NCBI GenBank assembly: GCA_963709425.1
Contig: CAVPWG010000003.1
Location: forward strand, 33,627-97,626
Direction of reading: 5' to 3'
DNA length: 64,000 nt
DNA from: JAICJC01 sp963709425
Lineage (GTDB): Bacteria > Actinomycetota > Thermoleophilia > Gaiellales > JAICJC01
Below the pieces are notes generated by a model. It searched no databases, was not told where the DNA came from, and saw only the letters and a program-made list of their open reading frames with translations. The translations under genes were made by a program, and so were the position numbers. Below, piece by piece: positions 8,465-18,886 of this stretch (positions are counted from its first letter, which is position 1; each line of letters starts with the position of its first letter).

Positions 8465-9343
8465 AGCGGCCGCGACCATGTCTGCTCGACGAGGTCGCTG
8501 CCGAAGCTCGTGTGGCGGCCCTCCTCCTCGAGGACGAAGCCCGCGCGCTCGTAGATCCGGCGGGCGTCGACGAGGACGTCGTTCGTCCACAGCACGATTC
8601 GCGTGTAGCCCGCCGACCGCGCAAAGGCCAGGCACTCGTCGACCAGCCGCCGGCCGAGCCCCTGCCCGCGAAAGGCCGGCTCGACCAGGAGCAGCCTGAG
8701 CTGGGCCGACCGCTCGTCGCGGCGGGTGCAGAACACCGACCCTGCCCGCGCCGCCGGCCTCGGCGATCCACGCCTGCTCGACGGCGGGATCCGCTCCCGC
8801 GGCAAAGTCGGCCACGATCCGCGCCACCAGCGCCTCGAATGTGGCGTCCCATCCGTACTCGGCGGCGTACAGCGCCCCGTGGCGCTCCACGACCCATCCG
8901 AGATCGCCCGGGCGGGGCGGGCGCAGCGTCGCCTCGGACGAGGGATGGCCGCCGAGCAGTCGTTCGGTCGTCTGCATGGCGTCGACGAGCACGCGCTGGT
9001 CGTGCTCGCCGAGCCGGCCGACGAGCGCCTGGGCCCGCGCCGCCGACCGCCCGTTCAGGACCTCGTAGGCGGCCCGCCCAGACCTCGTGAGCCCGATGAC
9101 ATGGCGGCGGCGGTCGCCGCCCGACCGCGCACGCGTGACGAGCCCGGCCTCCTCCAGCCGCACGCGGATCCGGCTCAGATACCCGGCGTCGAGGCCGAGC
9201 GTCGTGCGCAGGTCGGCGACGTCCATCTCGCCCCGGCGTCCCAGCTCGAAGATGAGGCGGGCCTCCGTCGGCGAGTACGGCGTCTCGAGCAGGCCCTCCT
9301 GGGGAAGCGGCTGCCGCGGCCGGCATGGCACCGGTCGCTGCAT
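8461..9343 (-). pseudogene. MarR-type regulator fused to GNAT acetyltransferase, frameshifted
   Basis: The first frame encodes a winged-helix MarR domain (SPTEARLIFELGRRGEMDVADLRTTL through SGGDRRRHVIGLTRSGR), then the start of a GNAT domain (LRPPRPGDLGWVVERHGALY to AWIAEAGG). Near 8745 the frame changes. The remaining GNAT core continues in another frame (GSVFCTRRDERSAQL, then acetyl-CoA site EPAFRGQGLGRRLVDE, to LVEQTWSRPL). This matches the bifunctional HTH/GNAT family. The N-terminus is also shorter than usual by perhaps 15-25 residues. It lies 7 bases after the DEAD-box helicase. Sequencing error or recent inactivation are both possible. Confidence 0.75.
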
Positions 9344-9350
9344 CCGGCTC

Positions 9351-10523
<1,173 letters not shown>

Positions 10524-10707
10524 CTGTCCTCCATGTGGTGGCGGCATTCCGAGCCGCCGATTCGGCCGAGATCTCAAACCCTCGACGAACCGACATGGGA
10601 CGAAGAAGCGTCAGACCTCACGAGGCTGCGAACCATTCGCCGCCTCTTGAACCGCAGTGTAGCTGGACTATCGGCAGGAACACCTGCATACGGGAGCAAA
10701 CCTCGCT
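10524..10707. other. Intergenic leader upstream of the DEAD-box helicase
   Basis: This stretch separates the divergent helicase gene and the gene at 10744. It probably contains the helicase promoter and a long 5' leader, as is common for cold-inducible helicases. I see no reading frame with host-like codon use and no clear hairpin. Confidence 0.35.
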
Positions 10708-10737
10708 TTGGTCTAGCCACGCACCGTCCGATATCGT
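10708..10737 (+). promoter_or_regulatory. Leaderless promoter of the gene at 10744
   Basis: A -35-like TTGGTC (10708-10713) and a -10-like TATCGT (10732-10737) are separated by 18 bases. The -10 box ends 6 bases before the GTG start at 10744, and there is no ribosome binding site. Confidence 0.5.
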
Positions 10738-10743
10738 GCATGC

Positions 10744-11148
10744 GTGGGCGTGCACATCGACAACGAGGCTCTAACGCGGTTGTTGGACGAGCGCATCGCC
10801 GCAACGCTCCCGACCTTCTGGCCGACGAAGGGATGGGCCTGGGACGTGCGCTCTCCGAGCGTCGGCCACCACTGGCCCGTGGGCGTTCACTTCCTCGACG
10901 AGCTTCCGTTCGATCAGGCGATCGAGGCGCTCGTCGAATCGATCAACGAGGCCCTTGTCGGGTACTCGCAAGGCGTCAGCGAGGACGCGTGCGAGCCGTA
11001 CGGCGGCTGGGTCGAGGCCGACGGCGACGTGCTGCGCGTGCGCTACGGACGCGTGCCGTTCTCGCACTCCGACGACGGCCGCCGGGCGCCCGAGGTGCCG
11101 CCGATCCCGCTCTCGGCGTTCGTGACGGTGGTCGACGCCGAGCGGTAG
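10744..11148 (+). CDS. Hypothetical protein, 134 residues
   Basis: This small acidic soluble protein is of unknown function. It has a helix-rich N-terminus (IDNEALTRLLDERIAATLPTF), an aromatic stretch (GWAWDVRSPSVGHHWPVG) and a C-terminal beta-rich part. Codon use is host-like. The GTG at 10744 is supported by a -10 box 6 bases upstream; a second GTG at 10750 is possible. The stop codon TAG at 11146 is also the first three bases of the -10 box of the next gene. The two genes are therefore adjacent but probably separately transcribed. Confidence 0.6.
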   Translation: MGVHIDNEALTRLLDERIAATLPTFWPTKGWAWDVRSPSVGHHWPVGVHFLDELPFDQAIEALVESINEALVGYSQGVSEDACEPYGGWVEADGDVLRVRYGRVPFSHSDDGRRAPEVPPIPLSAFVTVVDAER

Positions 11149-11151
11149 GCT
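11146..11151 (+). promoter_or_regulatory. Leaderless -10 box of the acetylxylan esterase-like gene
   Basis: TAGGCT is followed by 6 bases and then the GTG at 11158. Its first three bases are the stop codon of the upstream gene. Confidence 0.5.
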
Positions 11152-11157
11152 CGCGCC

Positions 11158-12132
11158 GTGCCCCATTTCGACCTTCCGCTCGACGAGCTACGCGAGTACC
11201 GGTCGGAGACGATCGCGCCCGACGATCTCGACGCCTACTGGGAGGAGGCGATCCGCACCGCGCGCGACCGTGCCACGGCGGCGACGTTCGCGCCCTACAA
11301 GCCCGACGTCTACGGTCCGCTCGAGGTATTCGACGTGACCTTTTCGGGCGCCGAGGGTCATCCGGTGCGGGGCTGGTTCCTGCGTCCCCGCGCGGCGACC
11401 GGGCCCATCCCGTGCCGGGTCACGTTCATCGGCTACGGCGGCGGCCGCGGCCTCGCGGCCGAGCACACGCTGTACGCAGCGGCGGGGTTCGCCGAGCTCG
11501 TGGTCGACACGCGCAGCCAGGGCGGCACGTGGTCGGCCGGCGCCACCGGCGACCCGGGCGCAGGCGACTCCGGCCCCGAGACTCCCGGCGTCATGACGCG
11601 CGGGATCCTCGACCCGCGGACCTACTACTACCGGCGCCTCTATGTCGACGCGGCCCGCGCGGTCGAGACCGCCGCCGCCGACCCGCGGGTCGACGCCGAG
11701 CGGATCGGGGTCTCGGGCTTCAGCCAGGGCGGCGGCCTGTCGCTCGCGAGCGCGGCGCTCGTACCCGGCATGGTGCGCCTGTGCCAAGCCGACATGCCCT
11801 ACCTGTCGGACATCGAGCACGCCATGACCCTCACCGGGGAGCACCCCTACGCCGAGCTCGTCGACTACCTGGCCCAGCACCAGGAGCACCTGGCGACCGC
11901 GCTTCGCACCCTGAGCTACGTCGACAACGCGGTGCTTGTGCCCCGAATCACCGCCCGCTGCTCGGTGAGCGTCGGGCTCATGGACGTGATCTGTCCCCCG
12001 TCGTCGGTCTTCGCGGCATTCAACGCGATCGAGGCCCCGAAGGAGATCGCCGTGTACCCGTACTCGGGCCACGACGTCCCCGGGCACCACATCGAGCATC
12101 AGCTCGAGGAGTTCGCGCGCGAGATGGCCTAG
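11158..12132 (+). CDS. Acetylxylan esterase / cephalosporin-C deacetylase family hydrolase
   Basis: This alpha/beta hydrolase of the AXE1 family (324 residues, usual length about 320) removes acetyl groups from sugars such as xylo-oligosaccharides. The nucleophile elbow is GFSQGGGL; the charge-relay Asp is probably in GLMDVICPP and the His in YSGHDVPGHH. The oxyanion region YGGGRG and the DTRSQGG segment are also typical. There is no signal peptide, so it would act on imported oligosaccharides. The convergent enolase-superfamily gene begins 4 bases downstream. The two may serve the same sugar pathway, but that is inference. Confidence 0.88.
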   Translation: MPHFDLPLDELREYRSETIAPDDLDAYWEEAIRTARDRATAATFAPYKPDVYGPLEVFDVTFSGAEGHPVRGWFLRPRAATGPIPCRVTFIGYGGGRGLAAEHTLYAAAGFAELVVDTRSQGGTWSAGATGDPGAGDSGPETPGVMTRGILDPRTYYYRRLYVDAARAVETAAADPRVDAERIGVSGFSQGGGLSLASAALVPGMVRLCQADMPYLSDIEHAMTLTGEHPYAELVDYLAQHQEHLATALRTLSYVDNAVLVPRITARCSVSVGLMDVICPPSSVFAAFNAIEAPKEIAVYPYSGHDVPGHHIEHQLEEFAREMA

Positions 12133-12135
12133 ACG

Positions 12136-13233
12136 CTAGGCCGCGCTCGTACGGTGGGCGGCGCGGGCCAGCCAGTCCGGCGCGACCTCGACGCCCCAGC
12201 CCGGGCCCTCCGGAGCCGTGACGCGGCCGTCGCTCACCTCGAGCGGCGACGTGAAGAGGCCGTCCTGCCACGGGTAGTAGTCGGAGCCCTCGATCGAGAA
12301 CTCGACGTACGGGCCGGCATTCGGCACCACGGCGAGCAGGTGGAGCGCGAAGATCGTCACGAGCGACAGGTTGGCCGAGTGCGGGACGCATGGCAGGCCG
12401 GCGTCCGCGGCCATCGCCGCGACTGCCAGCGCCCGCGTGAAGCCGCCGACGTAGCAGACGTCGGGCTGGATGATGTCCACGGCGCGCCGCTCGACGATCT
12501 GCCGCCAGCTCGAGAGCAGGCAGTCCTGCTCGCCGCCGGCGACGTCCAGCGCGAGCGCGCGCGCCACCTCGGCCGTCCACCCGACCTCCCAGTACGGGCA
12601 CGGCTCCTCGAAGTGCACGACGCCGTGCTGCTCGAGAAACCGCCCGACCTCGATCGCCCGGCCCGGGCTGTAGCAGCTGTTGGCGTCGACGAGCAGGCGC
12701 GCATCGGCGCCGACGGCGGCGCGCACCGCCAGCACCACGGCTTCGGTGCGGCCGGGCCACTCGTCCTGGTCGTGTCCACACTCCCGCCCCACCCGGATCT
12801 TGAAGGCCGTGAAGCCGTGGCGGTCGCGCAGCGCGGCCAGGCGGGCGGCCTCCTCCGCCGGCGCGATGTCGCGGCGCATGCTCGACGCGTAGGCGTGGAT
12901 CGGTGCGGCGGGCGACCCGAGGAGCTCGCTCACCCCCAGACCCTCGAGCTGCCCGCGGAGGTCCCAGAGGGCGGTGTCGACGCCGGCGAGCGCCCGGCAC
13001 ACGTACGAGCCGGGGAACTTGTGCTCGGCGTCGAGCACCCGGGTCGCGACGGCCTGCGGATCGAGTGGGTCCATCCCCAGCGCGTGCGGCGCCACCTGCC
13101 GGTGCAGCACCTCGGTGGTGATGTCGGCGTTGTACGGCGCGACCTGGCCCCAACCCTCGGCGCCGTCATCGGTGCTGACGCGGACGAACGCGACCCACTC
13201 GTTCCCGTAGCTGTCGATCCGAGCGATCCGCAT
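12136..13233 (-). CDS. Mandelate racemase/muconate lactonizing enzyme family (enolase superfamily)
   Basis: This 365-residue enolase-superfamily protein likely acts as a sugar-acid dehydratase, racemase or cycloisomerase on a carboxylate substrate. The barrel shows K145-I-R147 at the base position, then metal ligands D183 (LVDAN), E209 (HFEEP) and E235 (GGEQD), followed by QPDVCYVGG and H285 in VPHSAN. The KxR form instead of KxK resembles some acid-sugar dehydratase groups; the substrate cannot be read from sequence. Its stop lies 4 bases from that of the convergent esterase, and it follows an aldo/keto reductase with a 6-base gap. Together with DUF2277 they look like one minus-strand operon. 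Confidence 0.88.
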   Translation of the reverse strand: MRIARIDSYGNEWVAFVRVSTDDGAEGWGQVAPYNADITTEVLHRQVAPHALGMDPLDPQAVATRVLDAEHKFPGSYVCRALAGVDTALWDLRGQLEGLGVSELLGSPAAPIHAYASSMRRDIAPAEEAARLAALRDRHGFTAFKIRVGRECGHDQDEWPGRTEAVVLAVRAAVGADARLLVDANSCYSPGRAIEVGRFLEQHGVVHFEEPCPYWEVGWTAEVARALALDVAGGEQDCLLSSWRQIVERRAVDIIQPDVCYVGGFTRALAVAAMAADAGLPCVPHSANLSLVTIFALHLLAVVPNAGPYVEFSIEGSDYYPWQDGLFTSPLEVSDGRVTAPEGPGWGVEVAPDWLARAAHRTSAA

Positions 13234-13239
13234 ACGCGG

Positions 13240-14046
13240 CTATGCCGCCAGCCGGGCGACGAGCTCGCGCTCGTCGGGGCCGAACCACGGCGGCGCGCCG
13301 GCCGCGGCGTTCTCGGCGGCCCGCTCAGGCCGCGACGTCGCGGGGATGGCGACGTGGCAGCGGGGGTCGCTCAGGACCCACTTCAGGAGCGCCTGCGGCC
13401 ACGTGTGCACGCCGAATGGGCCGAGCGGGAGAAGCTCGTCGGGCGACGGATGCCGGCGGAGGAGCTCACCCTTCGCGAGCGGGCGCATGACAACCACGCC
13501 GATCCCGAGCTCGTCGGCCAGGGGCAGCACACGCTCCTCGACCTCCCGTTCGATCGGGTTGTAGGGGACCTGGATCGCCCCGATGCGGGCTGTTCGCATC
13601 ACGTCCTCGAGCTCGCCGAACCGGCTCGCCTGCCAGTGGGTGGCCCCGATCGCGGCCACCTTCCCCTCGTCGCGCAGGCGCTCGAGCGTCGCCAGCCGCC
13701 TCGGCCACGCCACGAGGTTGTGCACCTGGTACAGGTCGACACGCCCGCCGAGCCAGCCCAGGGCGCGTTCGATCTGGACGTCGGCCTCGGCGTCGTCGTC
13801 CGTCCACACCTTCGTCGCGACCAGGACCTCGTCCCGGCGCCCGGCGAGGGCGCCGCCGAGCACCCGTTCGGCCTCGCCGTACATCGGCGAGCTGTCGAAG
13901 AGCGTCGTCCCGGCCGCGATCGCCGAGTCGACCACGCTCCGCACGTCCCGCTCGGCGGCCTCGCCGCGAACGTCGAACGTCTGCCACGTGCCCATCCCGA
14001 CAGCCGGGACGGTGAGCCCGCTCCGGCCGAGCGCGCGCAGGTCCAC
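13240..14046 (-). CDS. Aldo/keto reductase
   Basis: This 268-residue NADPH-dependent aldo/keto reductase is a TIM barrel. The catalytic tetrad is visible as D51 and Y56 in LFDSSPMYGEAERVLG, K79 in VATKVW and H109 in YQVHN. The family reduces aldehydes and ketones, often sugar derivatives. The N-terminus LGRSGLTVPAVGMGTWQ is standard. It lies between DUF2277 (3 bases upstream) and the enolase-superfamily gene (6 bases downstream), so these three genes are probably one operon, plausibly for sugar metabolism. Confidence 0.92.
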   Translation of the reverse strand: MDLRALGRSGLTVPAVGMGTWQTFDVRGEAAERDVRSVVDSAIAAGTTLFDSSPMYGEAERVLGGALAGRRDEVLVATKVWTDDDAEADVQIERALGWLGGRVDLYQVHNLVAWPRRLATLERLRDEGKVAAIGATHWQASRFGELEDVMRTARIGAIQVPYNPIEREVEERVLPLADELGIGVVVMRPLAKGELLRRHPSPDELLPLGPFGVHTWPQALLKWVLSDPRCHVAIPATSRPERAAENAAAGAPPWFGPDERELVARLAA

Positions 14047-14049
14047 CCG

Positions 14050-14328
14050 TCAGGCCGCCGGGGCGGCGAAGCGCACCGCGGCCCGCTCGCGGGCCCGCTC
14101 GATCTCCCGCGCCCGGCTGCGCGGCGGCCCGTGAGCGACGAGCTCGTCCAGCAGACGGCTCGAAGCCTCGGCGACGGCCGTCACAGCGCGGTCGAACGCC
14201 TCCTGGTTCGCGCGTGCAGGCTGGCGCATGCCGCTGATCTTGCGCACGTACTGGACCGCCGCCTCGTCGACCTCGGCGGCCGTCGTCGGCGGCTCATAGT
14301 TGTGAAGTGGGCGAATCGACCGGCACAT
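14050..14328 (-). CDS. DUF2277 family small protein
   Basis: The 92-residue product begins MCRSIRPLHNYEPPTT and continues AAVQYVRKISGMRQP, which is the recognisable N-terminal signature of DUF2277. The C-terminal part is a charged helix. The conserved Cys2 and His9 could bind metal, but no function is known for the family. A GGAGGGAG ribosome binding site precedes the ATG. It is the first gene of the putative DUF2277-reductase-enolase superfamily operon. Confidence 0.85.
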   Translation of the reverse strand: MCRSIRPLHNYEPPTTAAEVDEAAVQYVRKISGMRQPARANQEAFDRAVTAVAEASSRLLDELVAHGPPRSRAREIERARERAAVRFAAPAA

Positions 14329-14364
14329 GAGGAAGCTCCCTCCGTCTTTTGCAGTCGAAGCAGA

Positions 14365-14985
14365 CTAGTCGTGCTTCTCGGCGCCCGGCGACGGGAAGCT
14401 CTGGCGCAGGAACCAGTCCCACGCGCGGTCGCTCGAACAGCGCCGCTGGGCAGGAGCAGGCGCGCCGACGCGGTGGCCTTGATCCGCGCCTTGGGCCTGC
14501 GGGCCGTCAGCGCCTTCCCGATCGCCCTCGCCACGTCGTCGGGTGAGCCGGCGAGCCTGGCCGCCGGCCCCCGCTCGTAGGACTCCCGCGTCGCCTTCGC
14601 GACCGCCGCGTTGAACGCGTCGTAGACGGTCGCGACCTCGGGCCGGGACTCGATCGACGCCGCCGCCGCGTCGCCGAAGCCGCTTCGGATGAGGCCGGGC
14701 TCGATCACGATCACATCGATACCGTAGCCGCGTACCTCGAATCGAAGGGCGTCGCTCAGCGCCTCGACCGCGTGCTTGGTGCCATCGACGCCGAGTCGGT
14801 CAGGTCGAGCGCCAGCGTCCGGCACCCGGCCGAGCGCAGGTCTCCAAGCCGCTCGGGGTCGCGGGCCGCCGCCCAGACATCCCACCCGCTCGCCGCCAGA
14901 CGGCGGGCGGTCGCGGCGCCGATCCCGGACGAGCAGCCGGTGATGAGGACGGCACGCGAGGATGACTGGACGGCGGGGACGGACG
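14365..14985 (-). pseudogene. Short-chain dehydrogenase remnant with internal deletion and frameshift
   Basis: Pieces of a classical SDR are visible on the minus strand. A Rossmann start AVLITGCSSGIGAATARRLA runs to TLALDLTDS (about 14760-14960). It is joined abruptly to a C-terminal part GTKHAVEALSDALRFEVRG to KARIKATASARLLLP. A further frameshift near 14450 leads to SDRAWDWFLRQSFPSPGAEKHD and a stop at 14365. About 80-90 residues are missing, including the NAG motif, the catalytic Ser and the Tyr of YxxxK. No normal start codon precedes the Rossmann motif. This is a genuine deletion, so the gene is dead. Confidence 0.75.
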
Positions 14986-15095
14986 GGCGAATGAACTCTA
15001 CGCCGACCGGTCGGCTTCCAGGATCTATGTAAACGGGGCTTTAGGACCTTGTGAGAATCCCGCCCCGAGGCAGTAGATCGCCCCCGATCCGGTCG

Positions 15096-15848
15096 ATGAT
15101 GGCGGGCATGCTCCGAACGCGCCGAACCTCCGCGGCGGCCATCGTGCTCGCCATGCTCGCAATGCTCCTCTGCGCCTCCCAGGCGGCCGCGTCCGCCAAC
15201 TTCTCGCACAGGACCTTCTACCAGCAGTTCCGGCACCGTCTGAAGCCGCACACCTGGACGCTCTACAACGGTGTGCCGGCGTGCTGCAAGGACTCGCGCT
15301 GGGCGCCGTCGCACGTGGTCTCCAGGCACGGGGCGCTTCGCATCCGCACGTACAAGGACGCCCGCTACGGCGGCAGGTGGGTGTCGGGCGGCGTCTCCAT
15401 GGCACGGATGGTGAACCAGACGTACGGCCGCTGGGTGGTTCGCTTCCGGATGAAGAAGGGTGTCGGCGTGGGCATGGACGTCGCCCTGCGTCCGAGCGGG
15501 AGCGGCACGGTCGTCGACTGGATCGAGGAGTCGTCGGACAAGGGCGGCGCGCGCCGCATCGAGACGGCGACGCTCCACTATGGCCACACGAGGGTGCACG
15601 CGCGCGTCCGCGCCAACTTCACGCGGTGGCACACGATGACGCTCTCGTGGAGACCCGGCCGGATCACCGTCAAGCTCGATGGCCGCCGGTGGGCGAACTT
15701 CCGCCACCACGTCCCGTCCTCACCGATGCACATGGTCATGCAGACGAACACCGGGACGAACGGCTTCACCGGCGTGATGCCGAACGCGTCGACGCCACGC
15801 CGGGTCGCGCTTCAGGTCGACTACGTGGCCGTCTACCGCTACCGCTGA
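15096..15848 (+). CDS. Secreted GH16-like concanavalin-A-fold protein
   Basis: This exported protein of about 250 residues has a signal peptide (SAAAIVLAMLAMLLCASQAAASA). Its beta-jelly-roll domain matches family 16 glycoside hydrolases: YGRWVVRFRMKKGVG, then VVDWIEES, TRWHTMTLSWRPGRITVKLDG and LQVDYVAVYRY. The GH16 catalytic pattern is ExDxxE; here the first Glu (nucleophile) is Val in VVDWIEE. It may therefore bind polysaccharide without cutting it, or use another residue. In-frame ATGs at 15096, 15099 and 15108 are all possible. Its end overlaps the convergent cyclase gene by 10 bases. Confidence 0.75.
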   Translation: MMAGMLRTRRTSAAAIVLAMLAMLLCASQAAASANFSHRTFYQQFRHRLKPHTWTLYNGVPACCKDSRWAPSHVVSRHGALRIRTYKDARYGGRWVSGGVSMARMVNQTYGRWVVRFRMKKGVGVGMDVALRPSGSGTVVDWIEESSDKGGARRIETATLHYGHTRVHARVRANFTRWHTMTLSWRPGRITVKLDGRRWANFRHHVPSSPMHMVMQTNTGTNGFTGVMPNASTPRRVALQVDYVAVYRYR

Positions 15849-18800
15849 GCGAGCGCCAACGACCGGTGGAATGCCTCGGCAGCCATGGCGCCGAGGACGT
15901 ACTCCTTCGTCCGGAACATGTCGACGGCGGCGCGGGCATGCGGCTCGGCGGCCTCGGCGTCACCCGCCGCGCCCAGGGCGCGTGCGAGCGCCAGCCTCGC
16001 CTCGGCGTTCAGAATCAGCCAATCGCCGCCTCCGGCGGTCGCGACCGCCCTGCGCGCCGAGGCGACGGCGCCGTCCACGTCCGCTGAAGCCAGGGACACC
16101 TCCGAGAGCGCGAGATGGGCCCGCGTGGTCGCCTCGTACGCGTCCCGGCCTGCGACCCGCTCGAGCGCCGTGTGCGCCGCCATGCCGGCGGCGACGGCGT
16201 TCCCGACCCGGGCCTCGGCCAGCGCCAGCCAGCTCCAGGAGACCGCAGCGATCGAAAGCGAGCCACGGCTCTCCATCTCGGCGATGGACGGCGACATCAC
16301 GGCGCGGGCCTCATCGAACCGTCCGGCCTGCAGGAGCATCAGCCGGCGATGGTCGGCGAGGCGCCACGTGCTCGTGCGGCCGAGGTCCTGTTCGATCGCG
16401 AGCGCCACGTCGTACAGCCGCCACGCCTCGGCGTCCTGGCCGCGAAGCAGCGCCAGCATCGCCTGCCCCTGGGTCAGCTCCGACCGGACGGTGGGCCGGA
16501 CTCCGAGCTCGACCATCAGGCCGGCCAGGAGCCCCTCGGCCTCTGAGACGGGCATCGGCGAGTCGACGACAGCCGAGCAGAGGATCGAAAGCGCCCAGAC
16601 CGAGTCCTCATCGATGTCGCGGAGCACGCCGATCGCACGACGCACAGACGCGACCGCGTCGGCGGCCCGGCCCAGCCACCACTCGGCGTCCGACCTCGCG
16701 CACAGCGCGGTCGCGACTGCGCGCGAGGCGTCCATCGTCTCGAGCTCCGCGAGGGCCGCGTTGGTCTGAACGATCACCTCGCGTTCGTTGACGGCCTCGG
16801 AGGACGTCTCCCGCACGGAACCGAGGCGCAGCACCCGCGCCCGCAGCTCCACGGCGCGCGCGCCGAGCTGGGCAGCGAGATCCGCGCCGTCGGCCAGCAG
16901 CGTGTTCAGGTCCTCCGTGGGAAGCAGGTTCCAGCCGGCGGCCACCAGCTCGACCATTGCCGCCGCGCGCTCCGGGCTCCGCTCGGGGAGCAGGTCGAGG
17001 GCCCGCTCGAGGAGGAATCGCGCCCGCCGTGGGTCGCCCATCGTGTCGGCTCGGCGACCCGCCTCCGCAAGCCGCGTTCCGGCCTCCTCACCCAGACGCG
17101 CAGTCGCGTCACCGGCCATGCCGAGCTCCGTCTGGAGCCGGAAGGCCCGCTCGAGGTGGTCGCCGACCATCGCGTCGCCCGCCCCGTCGGCGTCGAGCCA
17201 GCCTGCGAGCCCCACGTGGAGCTGGCTCCGCCGCGCCTTGGGCAGGAGGCCGTATGCGGCGTCCTGAAGGAGCGCGTGGCCGAACCGGTGCCGGCCGACG
17301 GTGGTGGGCTCGACGAGCTCGCGCTGGGCGAGCCGCTCGAGCTCGTCGTCCACCGGCCGGCCGACCAGAGCCTCGACGGCGGCCGCCGGGAAATCCCTGC
17401 CGGCGACGGCCGCGACGCCCACGACCTCCTGCTCCGGCTCGGGCAGCGCCTCGAGCCGAGCCGCGAGCAGCACCTGGAGCGACCGCGGGAGGCCCGCCGC
17501 CTCGGCCTCGTCGCCGACCAGCGCCGCCAGATGCTCGGCGAAGAGCGGGTTGCCCTCGGCCGCGACCACGATCCGATCGGCCTGCTCGGCCTCGAGACCC
17601 GGGCGCGCGTAGCTGAGCAGGCGCCGGGTGTCGGGGTCGTCGAGGCGCTCGAGCGCCATCGAGATCGTGTTGGCGCCCCTCCCCCACGCGGGCCGCCGGT
17701 CGGAAAGCTCCGGCCTCGCGGTGCAGACGACGAGGAGCGCCCGGCGGCGGCTGTCCCCCAGCAGCTGCTCGACGATGTCGAGGAGGAGGGCGCTCGCCCA
17801 GTGCACGTCCTCGAGCAGGACGACCACGGTGCGCGTCTCGGCCAGAGCGCCGATCAGCCGTGAGACGGCCCATGCGACGTCCGGTGCGGCCGCGCCCCGG
17901 CGCAGGCACGCGGCGACCGCCGCCGCGTCCTGATCGCCCAGCATGACCTCGGCGATGCCCTCCGAGAGGCTGCTCCCGTTCGGGATCGCGGCCCGCGCCA
18001 CCTCCAGCAGAGGCTCGAGCGACGACGACTCGGTGATCGCCCGGCATTGACCCGTCAGGATCGTGAGGCCGTCCTCGAGCCGCGGCAGCTCCGCGACGAG
18101 TCGCGACTTGCCGATCCCCGGCTGGCCGATCACGGTGACGAGGTGGGGCCGCTGGGCACGGCTCGAGCGCTCGAGCGCCCAGCGCAGGAGGCCGGTCTCC
18201 GCGGCGCGCCCGATCATCGGCAGGTCGAGCCGCCGGCGATGACTGCGCGCCTCCGGATCGACGCCGTCCAGCCGCCATGCCCGGAGCGGCTCGCGCTTTC
18301 CCTTGGCCGCGATAGGCGCCACCTGCTGCCCATCCGCCGCGTGCCCGACGAGCGCCCACGTCGCCTCGCCGACGAGGACGTCGCCGGGCGCCGCAGCCTG
18401 CTCGAGCCGAGCCGCCACGTTCACGGCGTCGCCCACGACGAGCGACTCGCCCTGGGTCGGATCGCGCGCGAGCACGTCGCCCGTGTTGATGCCGATGCGG
18501 GCCTGGATCTCCCCGATCGCCCGCACCGCATCGCGCATCTCGAGTGCCGCCCTGAGCGCGCGCAGCGCGTCGTCTTCGCGCACGGTCGGGATCCCGAAGA
18601 CCGCCATCAGCGCGTCGCCGATCACCTTCTCCACAACGCCGCCGTTTCGCTCCACGGGCTCGCGGACAGCCGCGTAGAACCTCGACATCACGCCGCGCAT
18701 GACCTCGGGGTCGGACCGCTCGGCGAGCGCCGTCGATCCGACGACGTCGCAGAAGAGCACGGTGACGGTCTTTCGCACCTCACGGGTCGAGGCGGGGGCG

Positions 18801-18880
18801 GCGCCGAGCGGCGCCGCGCACGAATTGCAGAAGCGCGCCCCGGCGGGGTTCTCCTGGCCGCACTGCGCGCACTCGATCAC
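15839..18880 (-). CDS. Zinc ribbon-class III cyclase-AAA ATPase-TPR signalling protein
   Basis: This 1013-residue multidomain protein is likely a nucleotide-cyclase sensor. A zinc ribbon (C4, C7, C18, C21) is followed by a class III cyclase domain (about 35-205). The domain has metal Asp D45 (LFCDVVGST) and D89 (VIGDALMA) and transition-state residues N154 and R158 (DAVNVAARLE). An AAA/NB-ARC-like ATPase follows, with Walker A GQPGIGKS (252-259) and a Walker B-like VVLLEDVHWA. The C-terminal half is helical repeats of TPR type. Similar proteins are abundant in actinobacteria; activators are mostly unknown. A TAGACT box 6 bases before the GTG start implies a leaderless mRNA. It is divergent from the XRE regulator. 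Confidence 0.88.
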   Translation of the reverse strand: MIECAQCGQENPAGARFCNSCAAPLGAAPASTREVRKTVTVLFCDVVGSTALAERSDPEVMRGVMSRFYAAVREPVERNGGVVEKVIGDALMAVFGIPTVREDDALRALRAALEMRDAVRAIGEIQARIGINTGDVLARDPTQGESLVVGDAVNVAARLEQAAAPGDVLVGEATWALVGHAADGQQVAPIAAKGKREPLRAWRLDGVDPEARSHRRRLDLPMIGRAAETGLLRWALERSSRAQRPHLVTVIGQPGIGKSRLVAELPRLEDGLTILTGQCRAITESSSLEPLLEVARAAIPNGSSLSEGIAEVMLGDQDAAAVAACLRRGAAAPDVAWAVSRLIGALAETRTVVVLLEDVHWASALLLDIVEQLLGDSRRRALLVVCTARPELSDRRPAWGRGANTISMALERLDDPDTRRLLSYARPGLEAEQADRIVVAAEGNPLFAEHLAALVGDEAEAAGLPRSLQVLLAARLEALPEPEQEVVGVAAVAGRDFPAAAVEALVGRPVDDELERLAQRELVEPTTVGRHRFGHALLQDAAYGLLPKARRSQLHVGLAGWLDADGAGDAMVGDHLERAFRLQTELGMAGDATARLGEEAGTRLAEAGRRADTMGDPRRARFLLERALDLLPERSPERAAAMVELVAAGWNLLPTEDLNTLLADGADLAAQLGARAVELRARVLRLGSVRETSSEAVNEREVIVQTNAALAELETMDASRAVATALCARSDAEWWLGRAADAVASVRRAIGVLRDIDEDSVWALSILCSAVVDSPMPVSEAEGLLAGLMVELGVRPTVRSELTQGQAMLALLRGQDAEAWRLYDVALAIEQDLGRTSTWRLADHRRLMLLQAGRFDEARAVMSPSIAEMESRGSLSIAAVSWSWLALAEARVGNAVAAGMAAHTALERVAGRDAYEATTRAHLALSEVSLASADVDGAVASARRAVATAGGGDWLILNAEARLALARALGAAGDAEAAEPHARAAVDMFRTKEYVLGAMAAEAFHRSLALAQR

Positions 18881-18886
18881 GATTCG

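Noticed and set aside
7637..9343. One long minus-strand gene of 568 residues
   Set aside because: After about residue 200 the frame is a shadow of the plus-strand gene at 7757; the real GNAT continuation is in another frame and ends at 8461.
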